The notes below the pieces were generated by a model that was not told the origin of the DNA, did no database searches, and saw only the letters and a program-made list of their open reading frames with translations. The translations under genes were made by a program, and so were the position numbers. Shown piece by piece: positions 17,112 to 28,361 of a stretch of DNA of 64,000 nucleotides. Source of the DNA: Rheinheimera sp. UJ63 (GTDB lineage: Bacteria > Pseudomonadota > Gammaproteobacteria > Enterobacterales > Alteromonadaceae); contig NZ_JAKGTQ010000001.1 of assembly GCF_021568285.1 (NCBI RefSeq), forward strand, positions 1,116,001 through 1,180,000, written 5' to 3'. Each line of letters begins with the position of its first letter. Within the stretch, counting starts at the first letter, position 1.

Positions 17112-17186
17112 GGTGAATTCCAGATTAAATTAGGCTGTCATGCCATGAATAAGCTCATTTAGCCGATGAGGCCACGCCAACTCACG

Positions 17187-17786
17187 TTAAATAATATGCC
17201 GGCGTTGTAAAAGCGCCAGCAATTGCTCAACACTTTGCTCAATAGTAAGCTCAGCGGTATTAAGCACTAAATCAGCGGCGATAGGCGGCTCATACGGATC
17301 AGAGATGCCCGTAAAGTGGCTAATTTCTCCGGCACGGGCTTTTTTATATAAGCCTTTGACATCGCGCTGCTCACAAACAGCCAAAGGCGTGGCGATATGC
17401 ACTTCAATAAATTTACCTGCGGGCACTAAGCTTTTCACTAATTCACGTTGACTGCGATAAGGCGAGATAAAAGCACTTAATACCAATAAACCAGCATCGA
17501 CCATTAAGCCCGCCACCGCACCGACGCGGCGTAAATTCTCGGTACGATCGGCGGCGCTAAAGCCTAAGTCAGCACACAAACCATGCCGTACATTATCACC
17601 ATCAAGCAAATAAGTATGGGTACCTCGCGCCAGCAACGCTTGCTCTAAGGCATTGGCCACCGTCGATTTACCTGAACCACTGAACCCCGTAAACCAGACT
17701 ACCGCACTTTGATGACCATTAAGTTCAGCTCGGGTTGTGGCATCCACTTGATAGTCTTGCCATTTAATATGCGCATTATTCGCCAT
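17187..17786 (-). CDS. cysC: Adenylyl-sulfate kinase CysC
   Basis: A 199-residue kinase that phosphorylates APS to PAPS. The P-loop GFSGSGKST is at 34-42, followed by [17 protein letters not shown] (APS binding), [26 protein letters not shown] and the lid region [12 protein letters not shown]. It lies between cysG and cysQ on the same strand, 50 bases after cysG. cysD, cysN and cysE are not in this window. Confidence 0.96.
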   Translation of the reverse strand: MANNAHIKWQDYQVDATTRAELNGHQSAVVWFTGFSGSGKSTVANALEQALLARGTHTYLLDGDNVRHGLCADLGFSAADRTENLRRVGAVAGLMVDAGLLVLSAFISPYRSQRELVKSLVPAGKFIEVHIATPLAVCEQRDVKGLYKKARAGEISHFTGISDPYEPPIAADLVLNTAELTIEQSVEQLLALLQRRHII

Positions 17787-17836
17787 TATTCACTCTCTGT
17801 TAGTACGCTTAGGCAGAGTATACCCTGCGCTGGCGG

Positions 17837-19261
17837 TTACTGCAGTTGGGTTAGCGGCTGTGCAAACACTGCGGCACTGGGCCGCTGCCCAAACCAATGT
17901 AACTGCGATTGTAACGCAACCACTTCACCTATAATTACTAACGCCGGCGATACCACCTGATGTTGTTGCACCAAGCTGCCCAGTTCAGCCAGAGTACCGG
18001 TGATCACACGCTGCTCGCGCCGAGTACCGTTTTCAACAATGGCTAAGGGGGTGTTGGCATGGCGCCCTGCCGCGATTAACTGGGCTTGAATATCTGCCGC
18101 TTTTAAAATACCCATATAAATCACTAAGGTTTGCTGCGAGCGACTCATGCTATGCCAGTCGGGCTGATCACCATCTTTACGGCAATGGCCAGTAACAAAC
18201 TGTACGCTTTGTGCATGCTCACGATGGGTTAATGGGATCCCCGCATAAGCGGCACAGCCTGCGGCAGCCGTCACGCCCGGTACCACTTGAAACGGAATAA
18301 GGTGTGGCAATAACGCCTCAATTTCTTCGCCGCCACGACCAAAAATAAAGGGGTCGCCGCCTTTTAACCGACACACTTTTTTACCCGCTAAGGCTAGTTC
18401 GATCAGTAAGGCATTGGTTTCTTGCTGCGCGACCGAATGCGCCCCCGCTTTTTTACCCACACACAGCCGTTCGGCGTCACGCCGTACCAGTTCTAAAATT
18501 TCTGGCGAAACCAGATAGTCATACACAACAACATCGGCTTGTTGCATTAATTGTAGCGCTTTTAAAGTTAATAACTCTGGATCGCCTGGGCCGGCGCCGA
18601 CAATCCACACTTCACCTTGCCGCGCAGGCACCTGAGCTTGCAGCATCGCATCTAAACGCTGCTCCGCTTGCGCGGGTAAGTTTTGCTCAAGATCGCGCAC
18701 CACATCAGAATCAAACACTTTTTCCCAAAACTGCCGACGCGCAGCAAAACCTTGAAATTTAGCTTTAACTTTATCGCGAAACCGCCCCACTAACTGTGCT
18801 AGAGGCCCTAAATGCTGAGGTAATAAGGTTTCGAGTTTTTCACGTAAACGGCGCGCTAACACCGGCGCAGTACCAAAACTGGAGATCGCAATAATGATTG
18901 GGCTACGATCTATAATAGAAGGGAAAATAAAACTGCATTTAGGCTGATCATCTACCGTGTTGGCCAGCATATTGCGGGCGGTGGCGGCGGCAAAGACAGC
19001 AGCATTGACGCTTTCGTTATCCGTGGCGGCGATGACTAATAATTTACCGTCCAGTAGCTCTGGAGAAAAATAGCCGGTAATCAGCTCTGCCTTACCTTGC
19101 TGCTGCCACTCGATAAATTCTGCGGCAAACTCGGGAGAAATCACCGTCAGCTTGGCACCCGCAGTAAGCAGCGTGCCAGCTTTGCGTAAGGCAACCGAGC
19201 CGCCACCGACAATCAGTACCGGTTTATCGGTAAGTTTTACAAACAAAGGCAGATACTGCAC
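17837..19261 (-). CDS. cysG: Siroheme synthase CysG
   Basis: A 474-residue trifunctional enzyme making siroheme for sulfite reductase: NAD-dependent precorrin-2 dehydrogenase/ferrochelatase at the N-terminus (PVLIVGGGSVALRKAGTLL), then uroporphyrinogen-III C-methyltransferase (VWIVGAGPGDPELLTLKAL, KGGDPFIFGRGGEE, VPGVTAAAGCAAYAGIPLTHR). I place the start at a GTG giving MQYLPLFVKL, which matches family N-termini and has AGGAG at the right distance. The in-frame ATG at 19309 would add 16 residues without homology and has a poor ribosome site. Siroheme supply fits the neighbouring cysI. Confidence 0.93.
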   Translation of the reverse strand: MQYLPLFVKLTDKPVLIVGGGSVALRKAGTLLTAGAKLTVISPEFAAEFIEWQQQGKAELITGYFSPELLDGKLLVIAATDNESVNAAVFAAATARNMLANTVDDQPKCSFIFPSIIDRSPIIIAISSFGTAPVLARRLREKLETLLPQHLGPLAQLVGRFRDKVKAKFQGFAARRQFWEKVFDSDVVRDLEQNLPAQAEQRLDAMLQAQVPARQGEVWIVGAGPGDPELLTLKALQLMQQADVVVYDYLVSPEILELVRRDAERLCVGKKAGAHSVAQQETNALLIELALAGKKVCRLKGGDPFIFGRGGEEIEALLPHLIPFQVVPGVTAAAGCAAYAGIPLTHREHAQSVQFVTGHCRKDGDQPDWHSMSRSQQTLVIYMGILKAADIQAQLIAAGRHANTPLAIVENGTRREQRVITGTLAELGSLVQQHQVVSPALVIIGEVVALQSQLHWFGQRPSAAVFAQPLTQLQ

Positions 19262-19478
19262 AAAGGCTCCTACAGTTAGCGGATACAGGCCATCTTGATT
19301 ATGAATCATAGCGCTCAGCCTAACTGAACGGAAATAGATATTCGCGCTCTGTTATAACCAAAAGGCATTAAAACGATAGCGGCTTATTAAAATTGCCATA
19401 CAAAACGGCTGAGCTAAAATCAGCTTACGGCGAAGGTGCAACGCGTGGGGGTGTTGTCGTTTTTAACAACATGAACGC

Positions 19479-19506
19479 AAAAAAAAGCGGCAACCGAAGT
19501 TGCCGC
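19479..19506 (-). terminator. Strong terminator after ahpF
   Basis: GCGGCAAC-CGAA-GTTGCCGC, 8-bp stem with a tetraloop, followed on the minus strand by eight T residues. It closes the ahpC-ahpF unit and insulates cysG. Confidence 0.92.
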
Positions 19507-19552
19507 AAGCAGGGATGAGAATAGCAATAACAAAACTCAGTGGAACCAGAAC

Positions 19553-21097
19553 CTACTGGCGAATTAAATAATCAAAGGCGCCTAAAGCAGCTGTTGCGCC
19601 AGCCCCTAAAGCAATAATGATTTGCTTAAACGGCGCTGTGGTGGCATCACCGGCGGCAAACACACCTGGGATAGAAGTTTGACCGCGCTCATCGATAATA
19701 ATTTCACCGCGTGGTGATAATTCCACTGCACCACGTAACCATTCCGTGTTCGGCACTAAACCGATTTGCACGAAAATACCGGCTAACTCAATATGTTTCG
19801 CTTCGCCACTTGGACGATCGATGTAACTTAAGCCATTGACTCGGTTACCATCACCGGTCACTTCGGTAGTCTGCGCTTCGGTGATAATGGTGATATTGCC
19901 CATTGAGTTGGCTTTTTTCACTAACACCGCATCAGCGCGAAGCTCCGCAGCAAATTCCAGTACAGTCACATGTTCAACAATACCGGCTAAGTCGATGGCC
20001 GCTTCAATACCCGAGTTACCACCACCAATCACGGCAACCTTTTTACCCTTAAATAGCGGGCCGTCGCAGTGTGGGCAGTACGCTACGCCTTTACCACGAT
20101 ATTCTTGCTCGCCAGGCACATTCATTTCTCTCCAGCGGGCACCGGGGCTGAGGATAATCGTCTTACTTTTCAGTACCGCGCCGTTCGCCAGTTCTAGCTC
20201 AACTTTATCGGTTTTGCGTAACTTCACCGCGCGTTGGTTATTCATAATATCAACGTCATACTCACGTACGTGTGCTTCTAAACCGGCCACCAGTTTTGGG
20301 CCCTCGGTATATTTCACCGAGATAAAGTTTTCGATACCCACGGTATCCGCCACCTGACCACCAAAACGCTCTGCGACAATACCGGTATTTAAACCCTTAC
20401 GGGCAGTATAAATAGACGCTGCGGCACCGGCTGGGCCACCACCGACCACGAGCACGTCAAAGTCTGGTTTATTCTTCAACGCTTCAGCTTGACGCTTTTC
20501 AGCATTTACATCGATTTTCTGTAAGATTTTCTCTAGGGTAATCGCCCCTTGTGAAAATAATTCGCCATTTAAAAATACCGACGGTACAGCCATGACATTC
20601 TTAGCCGATACTTCGTCTTGGAACATGGCACCATCAATCATCACGTTAGTGATATTCGGGTTAATGGCCGACATAATATTTAAGGCCTGCACCACTTCTG
20701 GACAGGTTTGGCAGCTTAAGGAGATAAAAGTCTCAAACTTAAACTCGCCTGGAATATTTTTGATTTGTTCAATCAGATCGGCTTCCACTTTGATAGGGTG
20801 GCCGCCCGAGTGTAATAAGGCCAGTACTAATGAGGTAAACTCATGTCCTAGCGGCACACCAGCAAAAGTGATTTGCGTATTTTTCGCAGCAGAGCGAACC
20901 AGCATCGACGGTTTGCGGTCAGCTGCGCTGTCATCACGCGACACACTGACTAAATCTGATAATTCAGCAATTTCCGTTGCCAGTTCATTTACCTCAGCTG
21001 CCTTGGCGCTATCATCCAAAGATACCACCAGCTCTACCTGAGTTTTCAGGTTCTGCAGATAAGTTTGTAATTGTTGCTTCAGGTTAGTATCTAACAT
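19553..21097 (-). CDS. ahpF: Alkyl hydroperoxide reductase subunit F
   Basis: A 514-residue flavoprotein that passes electrons from NADH to AhpC. The N-terminal double thioredoxin fold carries CxxC in SLSCQTCPE (C129, C132). The FAD-binding motif is [12 protein letters not shown] (about 218-229). The thioredoxin-reductase-type redox centre is CPHCDG (C341, C344), and [23 protein letters not shown] closes the FAD site. I start at [10 protein letters not shown], the family start with AAGGA upstream; the frame extends upstream to 21184 without homology. It follows ahpC with a gap that contains two hairpins. Confidence 0.96.
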   Translation of the reverse strand: MLDTNLKQQLQTYLQNLKTQVELVVSLDDSAKAAEVNELATEIAELSDLVSVSRDDSAADRKPSMLVRSAAKNTQITFAGVPLGHEFTSLVLALLHSGGHPIKVEADLIEQIKNIPGEFKFETFISLSCQTCPEVVQALNIMSAINPNITNVMIDGAMFQDEVSAKNVMAVPSVFLNGELFSQGAITLEKILQKIDVNAEKRQAEALKNKPDFDVLVVGGGPAGAAASIYTARKGLNTGIVAERFGGQVADTVGIENFISVKYTEGPKLVAGLEAHVREYDVDIMNNQRAVKLRKTDKVELELANGAVLKSKTIILSPGARWREMNVPGEQEYRGKGVAYCPHCDGPLFKGKKVAVIGGGNSGIEAAIDLAGIVEHVTVLEFAAELRADAVLVKKANSMGNITIITEAQTTEVTGDGNRVNGLSYIDRPSGEAKHIELAGIFVQIGLVPNTEWLRGAVELSPRGEIIIDERGQTSIPGVFAAGDATTAPFKQIIIALGAGATAALGAFDYLIRQ

Positions 21098-21180
21098 AAC
21101 TAATAAATCCTTAAAAAATATGGAGATTGCGGCGCAGCAGGGCAAGGGAGGACGAGGCCAGCGAAGCCGCTGGCCTGACA

Positions 21181-21223
21181 CCAAACTTGAGTTTGGCAGT
21201 GTGAGGCTAGATTACAGCCTCAC
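21181..21223. other. Tandem hairpins in the ahpC-ahpF gap
   Basis: Two perfect stems: CCAAACT/AGTTTGG (21181-21196, 2-base loop) and GTGAGGCT/AGCCTCAC (21201-21223, 7-base loop). No T-tract follows on the minus strand. They probably lower ahpF relative to ahpC by partial termination or protect the ahpC mRNA 3' end; this is inference. Confidence 0.65.
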
Positions 21224-21278
21224 GGGGAGTACTGTATCTAGCGTGTCACACTGCAGTTGCCTGCAGTTTGCATCAAAT

Positions 21279-21845
21279 TTAGATCTTACCAACTAGGTCT
21301 AAAGAAGGCGCTAAGGTCTTTTCACCTGGCGTCCACTTAGCTGGGCACACTTCACCGTCATGATCTGCTACGTATTGTGCAGCTTGCACTTTACGGAACA
21401 ATTCAGCAGCGCTACGTCCGATACCTAAGTCGTGGATTTCACATACTTTGATCACGCCTTCTGGGTTGATCACGAAAGTACCACGTAAGGCTAAACCGTC
21501 TTCTTCGATCATCACACCGAAGTTGCGTGTGATAGCACCTGTTGGGTCACCGATCATTGGGTATTGAATTTTCTTGATGGTTTCTGACGCGTCATGCCAT
21601 GCTTTGTGCGTGAAGTGCGTGTCAGTAGATACTGAGTAAACTTCTACGCCCATTTCTTGGAACTTAGCGTAGAAATCAGCCAAGTCGCCTAATTCAGTTG
21701 GGCAAACAAATGTGAAGTCAGCTGGGTAGAAGCAAACAACAGACCATTTGCCCAGTAAGTCTTGGTCAGTTACTGGTACGAATTTACCTTGATGAAAGGC
21801 AGTCGCTTTGAAAGGTTTGATTTTAGTGTTAATTAATGAAGACAT
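21279..21845 (-). CDS. ahpC: Alkyl hydroperoxide reductase subunit C (typical 2-Cys peroxiredoxin)
   Basis: A 188-residue peroxiredoxin that reduces hydrogen peroxide and alkyl hydroperoxides. The peroxidatic cysteine is in FTFVCPTE (C48) and the resolving cysteine in GEVCPAKW (C167). An extra C38 lies in [20 protein letters not shown] precedes the ATG. AhpF lies downstream on the same strand and recycles it. Codon choice looks biased (many GCT/GGT/GAA-type codons), consistent with high expression. Confidence 0.97.
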   Translation of the reverse strand: MSSLINTKIKPFKATAFHQGKFVPVTDQDLLGKWSVVCFYPADFTFVCPTELGDLADFYAKFQEMGVEVYSVSTDTHFTHKAWHDASETIKKIQYPMIGDPTGAITRNFGVMIEEDGLALRGTFVINPEGVIKVCEIHDLGIGRSAAELFRKVQAAQYVADHDGEVCPAKWTPGEKTLAPSLDLVGKI

Positions 21846-22149
21846 TGTCTTGCTCCTTTGGGTTAATAAAAACAGTTTCTTGTTTCAACGCCAACTAGTC
21901 TATCTAACTCGACCAGACTTTTAAAACGAATAAAACAAATCATCCTAATCACTTTAATCGATGAAGATGGTTTGCTTCATCCGTTATATATGTTGCACTG
22001 CGGCTATCAGGTCAAAAATAATGGCAACCTCAATAGTGCTAAGGTAATTAGGGCGGCTGAACGGAATTTCAATAGCCTATTTTTATCGATACTTGGCGCA
22101 CCGTCACAAAGCGGCAGGGTTTGCACTGCTGAGTGATATTGGTACTTAA
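21846..22149. promoter_or_regulatory. ahpC upstream region with an inverted repeat
   Basis: 304 bases without a gene; the ahpC promoter (minus) must lie here. A perfect 7-8-7 inverted repeat GATGAAG/CTTCATC lies at 21960-21981, about 115 bases upstream of ahpC. I looked for the four-part ATAG-N7-CTAT OxyR pattern and found no convincing match. No strong -35/-10 pair stands out. Confidence 0.45.
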
Positions 22150-22902
22150 TTAACGAGAGCTTGGCGAAGGTATCACCAAGAACTGTTTTTCGAGGGCGCC
22201 ATATTCACCATTCGCCTTAAGCTGATCAAGCGCTGCTTGCAAACGCTCAACCGTGGCGATGGGCATTTGTGGGTGTAAGGCGAGATAATTATTACCAATA
22301 GTAGATAAATCGATTATCGCAGTTACCGCTGATAGGGTTTGTTGATGTTGCTCTAACCAGACCGGTAAAATCAAATCAGAAGCGATCAGTAAGTCGACTT
22401 TGCCATGTAAAAATGGCAATACCGCATCAGCTTTACTGTTAAATTGAATTAAATTGACGCCAACTTCAAAACCTTGGTTTTGCAAATATATTTCGTAAAC
22501 ATCGCCACGGGCAACCGCAACAACATATTTTTTGGCTTCCTCAAGATCCTGCGGTGGTGCATCCCGGCGTGAAGCAAGCCAATACATATTGGCGGAGGCA
22601 TGCACTATAGGCCCAACCCACTGAAATTGTTTTTCACGCAAGGCGTTACGAGCGGTGGAAAATAAGCCGCTATTCGGCGTGCGCTGTGCTGTTTCCAGTG
22701 CCCGCAGCCACGGCATCAATTGAAAGTCACACTTTAGTAACGCCACTTCACAAGTGCGCCGCACAATTTCCGCATTTAAGCCAGTAACATGCTGATCTTG
22801 TTCATAGCTATAAGGTGGGAAATGCTCGGTATACATCACCAGCGGCTCCGCCTGACTTTGCTGAAACAGCAAGCCTAAACACAAGATGACAAACCATTTC
22901 AT
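22150..22902 (-). CDS. Periplasmic solute-binding protein (SBP_bac_3 type)
   Basis: A 250-residue protein with signal peptide MKWFVILCLGLLFQQSQA. The mature N-terminus EPLVMYTEHFPPYSYEQDQHVTGLNAEIVRRT is the standard opening of family 3 amino-acid-type binding proteins. GLFSTARNALREKQFQWVGPI and FLHGKVDLLIASDL continue the fold. No permease or ATPase gene is adjacent, so it may be an orphan or sensory-type domain protein. It lies 81 bases downstream of cysH on the same strand; whether it belongs to the cys transcript is unclear. Confidence 0.85.
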   Translation of the reverse strand: MKWFVILCLGLLFQQSQAEPLVMYTEHFPPYSYEQDQHVTGLNAEIVRRTCEVALLKCDFQLMPWLRALETAQRTPNSGLFSTARNALREKQFQWVGPIVHASANMYWLASRRDAPPQDLEEAKKYVVAVARGDVYEIYLQNQGFEVGVNLIQFNSKADAVLPFLHGKVDLLIASDLILPVWLEQHQQTLSAVTAIIDLSTIGNNYLALHPQMPIATVERLQAALDQLKANGEYGALEKQFLVIPSPSSR

Positions 22903-22983
22903 GGCAATACGATTATGTTGGTAAAAAGTATATCGTTACTATGGCTGAAATTTCAGCGAAGTGAAAGTGCAACGCTAAAAAAC

Positions 22984-23733
22984 CTAAATACCATCACCAT
23001 CCATATGCAAACCGCACTCACGACCGAGGCCGTTAAAGCGCGTGTCTTCTTCACGCATACCGGGTTCAAACTTAACGGTGGAATGCGTATCGCCGACAGA
23101 CAGATAACCTTTTTCCCACAACGGGTGATATGGCAAGTTGTGCGCTTTTAAATAATAAAACACGTCTTTATTTGACCAGTCGATAATCGGTTGTACCTTT
23201 ACCACGCCACGGCTAATTTCAACAATGGCTTTATCGGCACGCGTACTGCTTTGACTGCGGCGTAAGCCGGTAAACCAACAGCCTACTTCGAGTTGTTGCA
23301 GCGCACGCTGCATCGGTTCCACCTTATTTAACTGATTGTAGTGTTTTAACCCCTCCGCTGTTTGCCATAACTGACCGAAGCGGGCTTCTTGCCAAGCGGG
23401 GCTTAATGTGGCGCGATACACTTTTAAGTTAAGTTGTAGCCTCTCTGTCAGCTCATCAATAAACTGGTAGGTTTCAGGAAATAAATAACCGGTATCGGTT
23501 AACACTACCGGAATATCAGGCTGCTGGCTGCTGACTAAATGCAGCATCACCGCCGCCTGGATCCCAAAACTGGAACTAAGCATCGGATTGAGCGGTAGAT
23601 TAGCTAACGCCCACTGCACCCGCTGTGCGGCACTCATGGGAGCGAGCAGCGCGTTAATCTGTTGCAACCACGCTTGCTGAGTCGCGGCTGATTGCCGCAA
23701 AATGGCGTGATAGTCTTGGGCGATAGCATTCAT
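22984..23733 (-). CDS. cysH: Phosphoadenylyl-sulfate (PAPS) reductase
   Basis: A 249-residue thioredoxin-dependent reductase converting PAPS to sulfite. The PP-loop-like region [15 protein letters not shown] and [13 protein letters not shown] is clear, and the C-terminal catalytic cysteine is in [12 protein letters not shown] (C240). The C-terminus lacks the paired cysteine motifs of the iron-sulfur APS reductases, so PAPS is the substrate, consistent with the nearby cysC. It begins 12 bases after cysI. Confidence 0.96.
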   Translation of the reverse strand: MNAIAQDYHAILRQSAATQQAWLQQINALLAPMSAAQRVQWALANLPLNPMLSSSFGIQAAVMLHLVSSQQPDIPVVLTDTGYLFPETYQFIDELTERLQLNLKVYRATLSPAWQEARFGQLWQTAEGLKHYNQLNKVEPMQRALQQLEVGCWFTGLRRSQSSTRADKAIVEISRGVVKVQPIIDWSNKDVFYYLKAHNLPYHPLWEKGYLSVGDTHSTVKFEPGMREEDTRFNGLGRECGLHMDGDGI

Positions 23734-23745
23734 TATTGTTACCTT

Positions 23746-25464
23746 TTACGCGTGAAAATCCGTTTTTGATACTTTGACTGCTGCGACCACACCAACGCGG
23801 ATCACAAAATCACCAAAGCACTCACCGCTTTGCCGCTCTTGACTCCAGCGGCCAATCAGTTGATCCAGCGTATCGAGGATCTCGGCTTCGGCGACGTTAT
23901 CCAATAACAGTTTTGGAATACGCGTACCAATGCGGTTTCCCCCCAGATACAAGTTGTATTTACCTGGCGCGCGGCCTACCAGCCCCACTTCGGCCAGCAT
24001 GGCCCGACCACAGCCATTCGGGCAGCCGGTTACCCGCAAGACAATATGATCGTCGCTGATTTGATGCTTAGTGAGTAAGCCCTCGACCTTGGTCACTAAT
24101 TCAGGTAAGTAGCGCTCGGCCTCTGCCATGGCTAACGGGCAGGTTGGAAAAGACACACACGCCATGGAGTTTTTGCGTTGCTCACTGTGGCTATCGTCAA
24201 TTAAACCGTGCTCACGGGCTAACTGCTCAATTTGCGCTTTTTGACTGGCCGGCACCCCTGCAACAATTAAATTTTGATTGGCGGTCATCCGAAAATCGCC
24301 CTGATGGATCTGGGCAATTTTGGCTAAACCGGTTTTTAACGGTTTGTTCGGAAAATCTAAGATACGGCCGTTTTCAATAAACAGCGTTAAGTGATGTTGA
24401 CCATCTATGCCTTCTACCCAGCCGAAACGATCACCGCGTGTGGTAAACTGATAAGGCTTCAGCGGCGCAAAACGGACACCTACGCGCTGTTCTACTTCAG
24501 CGCGGAAGTTATCTAAGCCGATGCGGTCAATGGTGTACTTGGTTTTGGCCGTTTTGCGGTTCACCCGATCACCATAATCACGCTGCACCGTAACCACATG
24601 CTCGGCCACTTTTAATACGTGCTCAAGGCCTATAAAACCCAGCTCTTCGGCTTGGCGTGGATAGGTTGCCGTGTCACCAAAGGTCATGGCTAAACCACCG
24701 CCAACCAGCACGTTAAAACCAATTAATTTGCCCTGCTCGGCAATCGCCACAAAGTTAAGATCATTGGCGTGTAAATCCACGTCGTTATGCGGTGGGATCA
24801 CCACGGTGGTTTTAAATTTACGCGGTAAATAGTGTTCACCTAACACCGGCTCGGTTTCAGTGGTTTCCACTTTTTCTTCGTCTAACCAAATTTCGGCATA
24901 GGCGCGAGTTTTCGGCAGTAAATGCTCACTGATCTGCACCGCCCATTGATAGGCCTGTTGATGTAGCTCACTTTCTACCGGATTAGAGGTACACAGCACG
25001 TTACGGTTAACATCGCCCGCAGTGGCAATGGAATCGATACCGATACTGCTTAAAAACTGGTGCATCGGTTTCACGTGTGGCTTTAATACACCATGAAATT
25101 GAAAGGTTTGGCGTGTGGTTAAACGAATACTGCCGTACAGCGTTTTATCCGTTGCAAATTTGTCGATGGCAAGCCACTGCGTTGGCGTAATAATGCCACC
25201 TGGCATGCGCGCACGCAGCATCACATTGTGCAGCGGTTCTAATTTTTGTGCCGCGCGTTCAGCGCGGATATCGCGGTCATCTTGCTGATACATGCCATGA
25301 AAACGGATCAGCATGAAGTTATCGCCGGTAAAACCGCCGGTGATTTCATCTTTTAAGTCCGTGGTAATGGTGCCGCGTAAATGCTCACTTTCGGCTTTTA
25401 AGCGTTCGTTGTCAGACAGCTTACCTTGGGCGACAAATTCTGGCTTGATTGGATATTGGCTCAT
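23746..25464 (-). CDS. cysI: Sulfite reductase (NADPH) hemoprotein beta subunit
   Basis: A 572-residue siroheme/[4Fe-4S] protein that reduces sulfite to sulfide. Cluster cysteines are [20 protein letters not shown] and [17 protein letters not shown]. The N-terminal ferredoxin-like half contains [18 protein letters not shown] and [13 protein letters not shown]. It overlaps cysJ by one base (TAATG), so the two subunits are translationally coupled. Siroheme comes from CysG encoded 4.5 kb downstream. Confidence 0.97.
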   Translation of the reverse strand: MSQYPIKPEFVAQGKLSDNERLKAESEHLRGTITTDLKDEITGGFTGDNFMLIRFHGMYQQDDRDIRAERAAQKLEPLHNVMLRARMPGGIITPTQWLAIDKFATDKTLYGSIRLTTRQTFQFHGVLKPHVKPMHQFLSSIGIDSIATAGDVNRNVLCTSNPVESELHQQAYQWAVQISEHLLPKTRAYAEIWLDEEKVETTETEPVLGEHYLPRKFKTTVVIPPHNDVDLHANDLNFVAIAEQGKLIGFNVLVGGGLAMTFGDTATYPRQAEELGFIGLEHVLKVAEHVVTVQRDYGDRVNRKTAKTKYTIDRIGLDNFRAEVEQRVGVRFAPLKPYQFTTRGDRFGWVEGIDGQHHLTLFIENGRILDFPNKPLKTGLAKIAQIHQGDFRMTANQNLIVAGVPASQKAQIEQLAREHGLIDDSHSEQRKNSMACVSFPTCPLAMAEAERYLPELVTKVEGLLTKHQISDDHIVLRVTGCPNGCGRAMLAEVGLVGRAPGKYNLYLGGNRIGTRIPKLLLDNVAEAEILDTLDQLIGRWSQERQSGECFGDFVIRVGVVAAVKVSKTDFHA

Positions 25465-27269
25465 TAATACACATCCTTCTGATAACGCTTAGCAACCCGT
25501 AATTGGTCTAAATAGTGTTGGGCCGCTTTTTCATCTTTGCCGCCCTGTTGCTGAATGATGCTCAGCAAAGCTTGGTGTACGTCTTTCGCCATGCGATTAC
25601 CATCACCACAAATATACAGATGCGCCCCTTGCTCTAACCATTGCCACACTGTCGCAGCTTGCTGCATTAACTTATGTTGTACATAAATTTTTTCAGCCGT
25701 ATCGCGGCTAAAGGCCACGTCTAACTTGTTCAGCAAACCTTGTTTCAAATAGTTTTGTAGCTCAACCTGATAGAGAAAATCTTGGGTAAAATGCGGATTA
25801 CCGAAGAACAACCAGTTTTTACCACTGGCGCCACGAGCATCACGTTCTTGTAAAAAGGCACGGAACGGCGCAATACCGGTACCGGGGCCAATCATGATGA
25901 TCGGGGTGTCGTCATTTTCGGGTAAACGGAAATTGTTATTATGCTCAACGAACACCTTAATCTGCTCACCTTCCGCTAGACGCTCAGCCAAAAAGCCTGA
26001 TGCGCCACCGAGATGCGGCAGATTAAAGGCGTTATAACGCACCACTCCCACCGTAAGATGTACTTCGTCTTCCACTTCAGCTTGAGACGAGGCAATTGAA
26101 TACAAACGTGGCTGCTGCTTACGTAACGCATCCACCAATTGCTGGGCATTTAATAAACCTGGGTAATCACGCACGATGTCGATAATTTGCCGATCGGCTA
26201 AATACTGTCGCAACGCCACTTTGTCAGCCGCCAAGGTTTGTAATTCGGCATGGCCGATAGCCGTGGCATAACGGCTAACAAACCCCGGATACGATTGCGT
26301 TAGCTCTAGGTGTTCAATCAAGGCCTCGGCTATCGGTAGCTGCAGCTCGGCTAACTGCACCGGCGTATTACTGGCAATGCCGGTGAGCAATAACAACTCG
26401 CGCACTAACAACGGATCGTTACGGAAATAGACCCCTAAGGCATCACCGGGTTGATAAGTTAAACCTGAACCGGCTAAAGAAATTTCGATATGCCGCACAT
26501 CTTTAGTCGAGTCTCGACCCGTGATTTTTTGGTTGGTATACAACTCCGCACTAAAGGGTTGCTGCTTGTTATAGCTACTGACTGCCGCTGGCGCAGCTAC
26601 ACTCGTCAAATCCACCGCTAGCGCACTGCTTACCTGAGCCAATTCGGGCTCCAGTGCTTTTATCAGCTGCTGTTGCCATTGCGCGGCTTGCTCAGCGTAG
26701 TCGACATCTAAATCAGCACGGGCAATCAGCGCTTTTGCGCCTAATGCCGCGAAACGCTCATCAAAGTCTTGCGCCGTTTTACAGAAGAATTCATAGCTGG
26801 TATCACCTAAGCCTAATACGGCATAGCGCAATTCAGGCAGCGCAGGCGCTTTTTTGCTAAAGAGAAAATTATAAAAGCTGATGGCATTTTCGGGCGGTTC
26901 GCCCTCACCATAAGTTGAGGTGACCACCACCAACAAGCGTTCATTTTTCAAGCTGGTATTTTTATACTCGGCCAAGTCTTGTACTTTTACCGCGAACCCC
27001 TTGGCCGTTGCTGCGGCTGCAATATCCTCCGCAACATGTTTGGCATTACCCGTTTGTGAGCCAAACAATACCGTTAAGCTTGGCGCGGCAGCACTGGTGG
27101 CGGCGCTGGGTGCGGCTAACGTCTGCCCCGCTAACTGGGCACTGGCCGCTAAATAACCACTCACCCACGCTTGTTGGATCGGATTCAATTTCACCAGCAA
27201 AGCTTGCAACTCAATAATTTGCTGCTCAGACAACGGGCTAGCTTGGGCAACAAGAGACGATAAAAGCAT
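25464..27269 (-). CDS. cysJ: Sulfite reductase (NADPH) flavoprotein alpha subunit
   Basis: A 601-residue diflavin reductase passing electrons from NADPH to CysI. The N-terminal flavodoxin domain starts [18 protein letters not shown] (about 67-84). The FAD domain contains RLYSIASS and the NADPH domain [20 protein letters not shown] and [14 protein letters not shown]. It ends in the aromatic YQKDVY typical of the family. First gene of cysJIH. The 287-base gap to the divergent yggN holds the shared promoter region, presumably with CysB sites I could not pinpoint. Confidence 0.97.
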   Translation of the reverse strand: MLLSSLVAQASPLSEQQIIELQALLVKLNPIQQAWVSGYLAASAQLAGQTLAAPSAATSAAAPSLTVLFGSQTGNAKHVAEDIAAAATAKGFAVKVQDLAEYKNTSLKNERLLVVVTSTYGEGEPPENAISFYNFLFSKKAPALPELRYAVLGLGDTSYEFFCKTAQDFDERFAALGAKALIARADLDVDYAEQAAQWQQQLIKALEPELAQVSSALAVDLTSVAAPAAVSSYNKQQPFSAELYTNQKITGRDSTKDVRHIEISLAGSGLTYQPGDALGVYFRNDPLLVRELLLLTGIASNTPVQLAELQLPIAEALIEHLELTQSYPGFVSRYATAIGHAELQTLAADKVALRQYLADRQIIDIVRDYPGLLNAQQLVDALRKQQPRLYSIASSQAEVEDEVHLTVGVVRYNAFNLPHLGGASGFLAERLAEGEQIKVFVEHNNNFRLPENDDTPIIMIGPGTGIAPFRAFLQERDARGASGKNWLFFGNPHFTQDFLYQVELQNYLKQGLLNKLDVAFSRDTAEKIYVQHKLMQQAATVWQWLEQGAHLYICGDGNRMAKDVHQALLSIIQQQGGKDEKAAQHYLDQLRVAKRYQKDVY

Positions 27270-27556
27270 AAAATATCCTGCAAAAAATCTAGATGATTAT
27301 TTTAGCCAGCTAAAGTCACTCAGGTAAAAGAATGGATCTCTCTTCTTTATGCCAATTAGTAATTAAAAACCACTCATGCTGACCAAAACCCCTTAAAAAC
27401 AATGTGGTCTAATTCGCCAAAAAATAGTATTTCATGCCAACACTAAGCAGTCACAACTGCCACATTAAAAATTAAAGCTATTAAATTCAATAATGTGCAG
27501 TTGGCATTGGCTTTGCAAACTACTCAGCGTGATTGAAATACAACCAAGGACTGATC

Positions 27557-28339
27557 ATGAAAACCTTATTACTTATTTGCTGTGTCTTTTTTGTTGGGCA
27601 ACTCAGTGCAGCAGAAAATTGTCATTTAACGTTAAAGCATGATTTACGCATTACAGCGCAAGATGTCAGCCTGCAAGCTGAAGAGCAGCCGCTGTGGCGT
27701 ATTTCAAACTCAGGCCAATTGTGGCTTGCCGAGCAATTACACCCTACCGATGCCAGTACTGCGGCGCTATTACAGCAATATCAGCAAAGTGTTCGCCAGC
27801 AAGCTTTCAGTACGCTGAATTTAGTTAACAACGCTTTGCAGTTAGCCACCAGCGCCTTAGAGCAAACGTTTGCAGGGTTGACTGGCCAATCAGACATGGA
27901 ACAAAGCGCACTGCAACCGGCTTTTGCGCATCTTCGCCAAAGCTTAGACTTAGTGGTAAGACAACAAGGCGATACCTTGCTATTGAATGGCAGCAAGCTA
28001 GAGCAACTGGACCAAGCCTTTGGGCCAGAGTTTGATGCGGCCATGGAAGATATGGTGCAGCAACTGATGGGCAATATGTTAATGCATGTTGGCAAGAGCA
28101 TGTTAAGTGGTAGTGGCTCATTTGAAGATCGCATGAATGCTTTTGGCGAGCGTATGGAAACCATGGGTGAGCAACTCGAGCAAAACATGCAAGGCAAAGC
28201 CCTAGCGCTAGAAGAGCAAGCCGCAACCTTGTGTGCAGAGCTTGAACAGTTACAGCAATTAGAGCGCCAATTACAGCAACAGTTACCGGCAATGCAGCCC
28301 TTTACGCTGGTGACATTGCATAACGAAAAAGCAGAATAA
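27557..28339 (+). CDS. yggN: YggN family protein (DUF2884)
   Basis: A 260-residue exported protein with signal peptide MKTLLLICCVFFVGQLSAA. The DUF2884 character is seen in ENCHLTLKHDLRITAQDVSL and the long Gln-rich helical middle and C-terminal part (MEDMVQQLMGNMLMHVGKSML, FEDRMNAFGERMETMGEQLEQNM). I use the Met with AAGGA upstream; an ATG at 27533 adds eight residues. Function is unknown; the E. coli homologue is a periplasmic protein. It ends at a clear terminator. Confidence 0.85.
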   Translation: MKTLLLICCVFFVGQLSAAENCHLTLKHDLRITAQDVSLQAEEQPLWRISNSGQLWLAEQLHPTDASTAALLQQYQQSVRQQAFSTLNLVNNALQLATSALEQTFAGLTGQSDMEQSALQPAFAHLRQSLDLVVRQQGDTLLLNGSKLEQLDQAFGPEFDAAMEDMVQQLMGNMLMHVGKSMLSGSGSFEDRMNAFGERMETMGEQLEQNMQGKALALEEQAATLCAELEQLQQLERQLQQQLPAMQPFTLVTLHNEKAE

Positions 28340-28361
28340 CCCCCATCCTAACCGCGAGCTT

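Noticed and set aside
21846-22149. OxyR box upstream of ahpC
   Set aside because: Some ATAG/CTAT-like pieces occur but not with the required 7-base spacing in four parts.
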